From NCBI RefSeq assembly GCF_002086735.1, contig NZ_MVIJ01000049.1:1-34519 (forward strand): a stretch of DNA of 34,519 nt. Direction: 5' to 3'. Both the position numbers and the translations under genes were made by a program. The notes below the pieces were generated by a model that was given only the letters and a program-made list of their open reading frames with translations, was not told the DNA's origin and searched no databases. Positions 31,411 to 34,519 of this stretch are shown piece after piece; within the stretch, counting starts at the first letter, position 1; the number at the start of each line of letters is the position of its first letter. The DNA comes from Mycobacterium scrofulaceum. GTDB lineage: Bacteria; Actinomycetota; Actinomycetes; Mycobacteriales; Mycobacteriaceae.

Positions 31411-31661
31411 CCGCGTCACGCCGAAGTCAGTTGCCCGCCGGCTGGGACACCGAATTGTCCGACGAATACGAGTGGGTGCCGCTACGCCTGCCGCCCGAGG
31501 TGACCCGCGTGAGCGCGTCCATCCGGCTGTCCATCGAGGCCGAATACCGCGGCTGGGAGCTGACCCGGGTGCGGCTGTACACCGACGGCAGCAGACGAGT
31601 GTTGTTGCGCCGCAAGAAGTCTCGCCTGGACAACCGGCAGCCCGACCAGCCACAACTGTGA
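31407..31661 (+). CDS. DUF5703 family small protein
   Basis: An 84-residue protein with the compact pattern YEWVPLRLPPEVTRVSASIRLSIEAEYRGWELTRVRLYTDGSRRVLLRRKKSR, which I recognise as the actinobacterial DUF5703 family. Function unknown. It starts with TTG in a TTGA overlap with lppL (a second TTG at 31431 is possible) and ends in a GTGA overlap with pyrD, so all three genes are translationally coupled. I do not recall it being annotated in H37Rv, where it would be easy to miss. Confidence 0.8.
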   Translation: MTASRRSQLPAGWDTELSDEYEWVPLRLPPEVTRVSASIRLSIEAEYRGWELTRVRLYTDGSRRVLLRRKKSRLDNRQPDQPQL

Positions 31662-32779
31662 CGGCAACCCCACCGCCCGAAGGTCTGTTGTACGGCCTCC
31701 TGCGACGGCTGTTCTTCTTGGTGCCGCCCGAGCGCATCCACACAATCGTGTTCGCGGTGCTACGCGGCGCCACCGTGCTCGGCTTCAAACGGCGGCTGCT
31801 GCACCGGCTGCTCGGCCCCAGCGATCCGGCGCTGGCCAGCTCGGTGTTCGGGGTGCGTTTCCCGGGTCCGCTCGGGCTGGCCGCCGGGTTCGACAAGGAC
31901 GGCAAGGGGTTGATGACCTGGGGCGCCCTGGGGTTCGGGTACGCCGAGGTGGGGACCGTCACCGCGAACGCGCAGCCCGGCAACCCGCTCCCGCGGATGT
32001 TCCGGCTGCCCGCCGACCGCGCGTTGCTGAACCGGATGGGCTTCAACAACCTCGGGGCGGGCGCGCTGGCGGTGCAGCTGGCGCGGCACCGACCCGACAT
32101 CCCGATCGGGGTGAACATCGGCAAGACCAAAACCACGCCGGCCGCGGACGCCGTCGACGACTACCGGGCCAGCGCCCGACTGGTCGGTCCGCTGGCGTCC
32201 TACCTGGTGGTCAACGTCAGCTCGCCGAACACGCCCGGGCTGCGCGACCTGCAGGCCGTCGAGTCGCTGCGGCCCATCTTGTCGGCCGTCCTCGCCGAGG
32301 CCGCCGTCACCTCCACACCGGTGCTGGTGAAGATCGCGCCCGACCTATCCGACACCGACCTCGACGACGTCGCCGACCTGGCCGCCGAGCTGGGCCTGGC
32401 CGGGATCGTCGCCACCAACACCACCGTGTCGCGTGACGGCCTGAAGACGCCCGGGGTCGACGCGCTGGGACCCGGCGGCATCTCCGGGCCGCCGGTGGCG
32501 CGGCGCGCCACCGAGGTGTTGCGCCGGCTCTATGCCCGGGTGGGTGATCGGCTGGTGCTGATCAGCGTCGGCGGCATCGAAACGGCCGACGACGCCTGGG
32601 AGCGGATCACCGCGGGCGCGTCGCTGCTGCAGGGCTATACCGGCTTCATCTACGGAGGAGGCTTGTGGCCCAAGCGGATTCACGACGGCATCGCGCGCCG
32701 GCTGCGCGAGGGGGGGTTCGCCTCACTCAGCGATGCGGTCGGCTCGGCGGCGCCCAAGCCCGGCGGGGCTTCGGGCTAA
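31658..32779 (+). CDS. pyrD: Dihydroorotate dehydrogenase (quinone), class 2, PyrD
   Basis: PyrD oxidises dihydroorotate to orotate and passes electrons through FMN to menaquinone, in pyrimidine synthesis at the membrane face. The 373-residue enzyme has the N-terminal membrane-binding helices (LLYGLLRRLFFLVPPERIHTIVF), the FMN motif PLGLAAGFDKDG, RMGFNN, the class 2 catalytic serine in NVSSPNTPGLRDLQ, KIAPDLSDTDL and the phosphate-binding ISVGGIETADDA and YGGG motifs. The GTG start overlaps DUF5703 (GTGA). The TAA stop overlaps by 3 bp the stop of the convergent DUF222 gene. Confidence 0.97.
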   Translation: MTATPPPEGLLYGLLRRLFFLVPPERIHTIVFAVLRGATVLGFKRRLLHRLLGPSDPALASSVFGVRFPGPLGLAAGFDKDGKGLMTWGALGFGYAEVGTVTANAQPGNPLPRMFRLPADRALLNRMGFNNLGAGALAVQLARHRPDIPIGVNIGKTKTTPAADAVDDYRASARLVGPLASYLVVNVSSPNTPGLRDLQAVESLRPILSAVLAEAAVTSTPVLVKIAPDLSDTDLDDVADLAAELGLAGIVATNTTVSRDGLKTPGVDALGPGGISGPPVARRATEVLRRLYARVGDRLVLISVGGIETADDAWERITAGASLLQGYTGFIYGGGLWPKRIHDGIARRLREGGFASLSDAVGSAAPKPGGASG

Positions 32780-34212
32780 GCCGCCCCCGCCTCGTTGCCG
32801 TCTTCGTGGTCTTCGTGGTCTTCGTGGTCTTCGTGGTCTTCGTGGTCTTCGTGGTCTTCGTCGTCGTCTTCTTGGGCCAGGATTTTTTCGGGGTGGTGAA
32901 AATTGTTGGTGCGTGGCTGCCCGCGATCGTGGTGCGGTGGCGGGATCCAGTCGGTGTCGCCGTTGGCGCGTTTTCGGGTGGTCCAGCCCTTCTCGAGAAG
33001 CCGGTGATGCGGTCCGCAGGCCAGGGTGAGCTGATCGATGTCGGTGCGGTAGGTGCTGGCCCAGCCTTCGACGTGGTGGACTTCGCATAAGTAGCCGGGC
33101 ACATCACAACCGGGATGGGAACAACCACGATCCTTTGCGTACAACATGATTCGTTGCCCGGGTGAGGCCAGTCGCTTGGCGTGATACAGCGCCACCGGTT
33201 TGGCGTTGTCGAAGACGGCCAGGTAGTGATGCGCGTGGCGGGCCAGGCGGATCACGTCGGACATCGGCAAGATGGTGCCCCCGCCGGTAAAGCCCTTACC
33301 CGCGGCGGCTTCCAGCTCGGTCAACGTGGTCGTCACCACGATGGATGCCGGCAATCCGTTGTGCCGGCCGAGGTCGCCGCTGGCCAGCATCGCGCGCAGG
33401 GCGGCGTTGAGGCCATCGTGATTGCGCTGGGCCGGGCTGCGGCTGTCCCGCTGCACGGCGTCGTCGGGCGGGGCGCCGTCGATGACCGGCGCCTCGTCGT
33501 CGGGGTTGCACATCCCGGGCGCGGCGAGCTTGGCCAGCACCGCCTCCCACGTCGCGCGCGCCTCGGGCGTTAGCCACCCGCTCAGCTTCGACATGCCGTC
33601 GCTGTCTTGGTTGCTTAGCACCAGCCCGCGCGCCCGTGCCCGGTCGGCATCGGTGTAGTTGCCGTCGGGATTGAGGCAGTCCATCAGGTGGCGGGCGAGC
33701 TTGACGAGTTGGTCGGGGCGATAGCGCCGGGCCTCGGCCGCCAGGTGCTTCTCGGCGTGCTCACGGGTATCGATGTCGACCGATTCCGGCAGCTGGCGGA
33801 ACAGCCGCCGGATCACCGCCACGTGCTCGGCGCCGATCGCCCCGTCGCGCTGGGCCGCCGCGGTGGCGGGCAGCACCGGCGCCAGCGCCTCCCCCGAGAG
33901 CGCCCGGCGCGGGCCCAGCTCGGCGGCCTCAGCGATACGCCGGCTGGCCCCGCCGCGAGTGATGTGCAGCCGATCAGCCAACGCCCAGGACAGCTTGCCG
34001 CCCAACTCGGCCGGATCCGCCTGCTCACCAAGCTGATTGATGAGCTGATGACTCGGCGTCTGCAGCTTGCGCGTGACACCTTCGAGCGTCTCCAACAACC
34101 CCAACCGTTCCGGAGTGGTCAGCGCCGCATACGAATGACCCTGAAAACGCGCAGCCGCAGCGCACAACGCCTCGGCATCGGCCTGGATCTGCTCACGGTC
34201 CGTGAAAGTCAT
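32776..34212 (-). CDS. DUF222/HNH endonuclease domain protein (13E12 family)
   Basis: A 478-residue protein of the mycobacterial 13E12 family: an N-terminal DUF222 region (from AALTTPERLGLLETLEGVTRK through HRITRGGASRRIAEA-like helices) and a C-terminal HNH nuclease fold with zinc cysteines in GCSHPGCDVPGYLCEVHHVEGW (H379/H380) and LACGPHHRLLEKGW (H402/H403). It probably nicks or cuts DNA; the substrate is unknown. The C-terminus ends in a repeated Glu-Asp-His tail that could bind metal. The start overlaps the upstream short DUF222 ORF (ATGA). An SOS box precedes the pair. It sits tail-to-tail with pyrD, where H37Rv has other genes, so it is probably an accessory insertion. Confidence 0.9.
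   Translation of the reverse strand: MTFTDREQIQADAEALCAAAARFQGHSYAALTTPERLGLLETLEGVTRKLQTPSHQLINQLGEQADPAELGGKLSWALADRLHITRGGASRRIAEAAELGPRRALSGEALAPVLPATAAAQRDGAIGAEHVAVIRRLFRQLPESVDIDTREHAEKHLAAEARRYRPDQLVKLARHLMDCLNPDGNYTDADRARARGLVLSNQDSDGMSKLSGWLTPEARATWEAVLAKLAAPGMCNPDDEAPVIDGAPPDDAVQRDSRSPAQRNHDGLNAALRAMLASGDLGRHNGLPASIVVTTTLTELEAAAGKGFTGGGTILPMSDVIRLARHAHHYLAVFDNAKPVALYHAKRLASPGQRIMLYAKDRGCSHPGCDVPGYLCEVHHVEGWASTYRTDIDQLTLACGPHHRLLEKGWTTRKRANGDTDWIPPPHHDRGQPRTNNFHHPEKILAQEDDDEDHEDHEDHEDHEDHEDHEDGNEAGAA
32802..32864. repeat. 9-bp tandem repeat in the DUF222/HNH gene
   Basis: Six perfect copies of CTTCGTGGT (32802-32855) plus one variant CTTCGTCGT. On the coding strand each unit encodes Glu-Asp-His in the order E-D-H, so changes in number keep the frame and lengthen the acidic His tail. 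Candidate VNTR. Confidence 0.9.
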
Positions 34213-34415
34213 CCGCGCCGCCCAACCGGCCGCCCAAACGGGCTGGAAAACTCATAGAGGAGCGCATCGAGCCGTCCCAACGAAAACGCGTACCTGTCCA
34301 GGGCGGCGACGAGCTCAATAGGCGTCAGCGAATCGATGGACGCAATGAGCAGATCTTGCGCCGCCTCGAACCGATCAAGCAGGGCGTCCATACGGTAAGC
34401 ATCAATCGAACGCAT
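34209..34415 (-). CDS. Truncated DUF222 N-terminal paralogue upstream of the HNH gene
   Basis: A 68-residue protein starting MRSIDAYRMDALLDRFEAAQD. Its pattern (DALLDRFEAAQDLLIASIDSLTPIELVAALDRY) resembles the start of DUF222 proteins, including the neighbour (AEALCAAAARFQGHSYAALTTPERLGLLETLE), but it stops before the HNH part. It looks like the stub of a second 13E12 gene that kept promoter and start. Its TGA overlaps the ATG of the full gene, so the two are coupled. It could serve as a short regulatory partner or only as a translated leader; I cannot tell which. Confidence 0.65.
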   Translation of the reverse strand: MRSIDAYRMDALLDRFEAAQDLLIASIDSLTPIELVAALDRYAFSLGRLDALLYEFSSPFGRPVGRRG

Positions 34416-34421
34416 GTTCGG
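34406..34421. promoter_or_regulatory. LexA (SOS) box across the start codon of the DUF222 operon
   Basis: TCGAAC-GCAT-GTTCGG matches the mycobacterial SOS consensus TCGAAC-N4-GTTCGA at 11 of 12 fixed bases. On the minus strand it reads CCGAAC-ATGC-GTTCGA, with ATG at 34415-34413 as the start codon. LexA bound here would cover the transcription start directly. Confidence 0.7.
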
Positions 34422-34427
34422 ATGCTA
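34422..34427 (-). promoter_or_regulatory. -10 hexamer TAGCAT, probable leaderless start of the DUF222 operon
   Basis: TAGCAT on the minus strand abuts the LexA box and ends 6 nt before ATG 34415. Promoter, operator and start codon are thus packed into about 22 bp. Confidence 0.5.
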
Positions 34428-34457
34428 CGTCGGGCCACCGACCGCGTTGACTCGTCA

Positions 34458-34505
34458 GAAATGCGCGCGAAAGGGTGGGTCGTTGCCTCACCGGAAATGC
34501 GCGCG
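34458..34505. repeat. Direct repeat GAAATGCGCGCG, two copies
   Basis: The 12-mer occurs at 34458-34469 and 34494-34505, start points 36 bp apart, close to the right edge of the window. Its extent is unknown because the window ends at 34519. Confidence 0.5.
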
Positions 34506-34519
34506 TACGCCCAGTGGAT

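Overview
The window is a roughly two-thirds GC stretch of a Mycobacterium chromosome, most likely a slow-growing nontuberculous species (M. avium complex-like). I base this on near-identity, recalled from memory, to M. tuberculosis TrmI, HisE, MshC and PyrD, on gene order matching H37Rv Rv2117-Rv2139, on an mce operon, and on a 13E12-type DUF222/HNH gene. No tRNA, rRNA, CRISPR array or IS transposase was seen.

Layout. Bases 1-2213: a DUF503 protein, trmI (tRNA m1A58 methyltransferase) and a Cas4/RecB-like Fe-S nuclease. Bases 2214-6508: a block I do not expect here in H37Rv apart from the DUF4126 (Rv2120c-like) gene. It holds a DEAD-box RNA helicase, a flavin disulfide-type reductase coupled to the DUF4126 membrane protein, and a divergent TetR gene with two matching operator-like palindromes in the shared promoter. 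Bases 6482-7623: hisE-hisG. Bases 7679-19125: a TetR gene divergent from a complete ten-gene mce lipid-importer operon (two YrbE permeases, MceA-F, a Mce-associated membrane protein and an MPT64-like secreted protein). Bases 19230-23080: metH, preceded by what looks like an S-adenosylhomocysteine riboswitch with a translational expression platform. Bases 23081-23559: a repeat-rich intergenic region. Bases 23560-30232: a PAC2 protein, an SDR oxidoreductase and the conserved mycothiol/sulfur neighbourhood (mshC, cysQ, a kinase-fold SCO1664-family protein, DUF3090, a histidine phosphatase and an Rv2137c-like protein). The H37Rv neighbours PPE37, PE_PGRS37, ansP1 and uppP are absent from their places. 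Bases 30343-32779: lppL, DUF5703 and pyrD, translationally coupled. Bases 32776-34421: a 13E12-type DUF222/HNH gene behind a short truncated DUF222 paralogue, with an SOS (LexA) box across the first start codon.

Themes. (1) Methyl and sulfur metabolism recurs: TrmI makes SAH, MetH recycles homocysteine under a probable SAH switch, and CysQ and MshC serve sulfate assimilation and mycothiol. (2) Seven genes carry a TANNNT -10 hexamer 6-7 nt before the start codon, the hallmark of mycobacterial leaderless mRNAs; this fixes several starts. (3) Short in-frame or intergenic tandem repeats with 9-, 12- and 13-bp periods occur at five places and are candidate VNTR loci. All family calls come from reading motifs, not from database searches.
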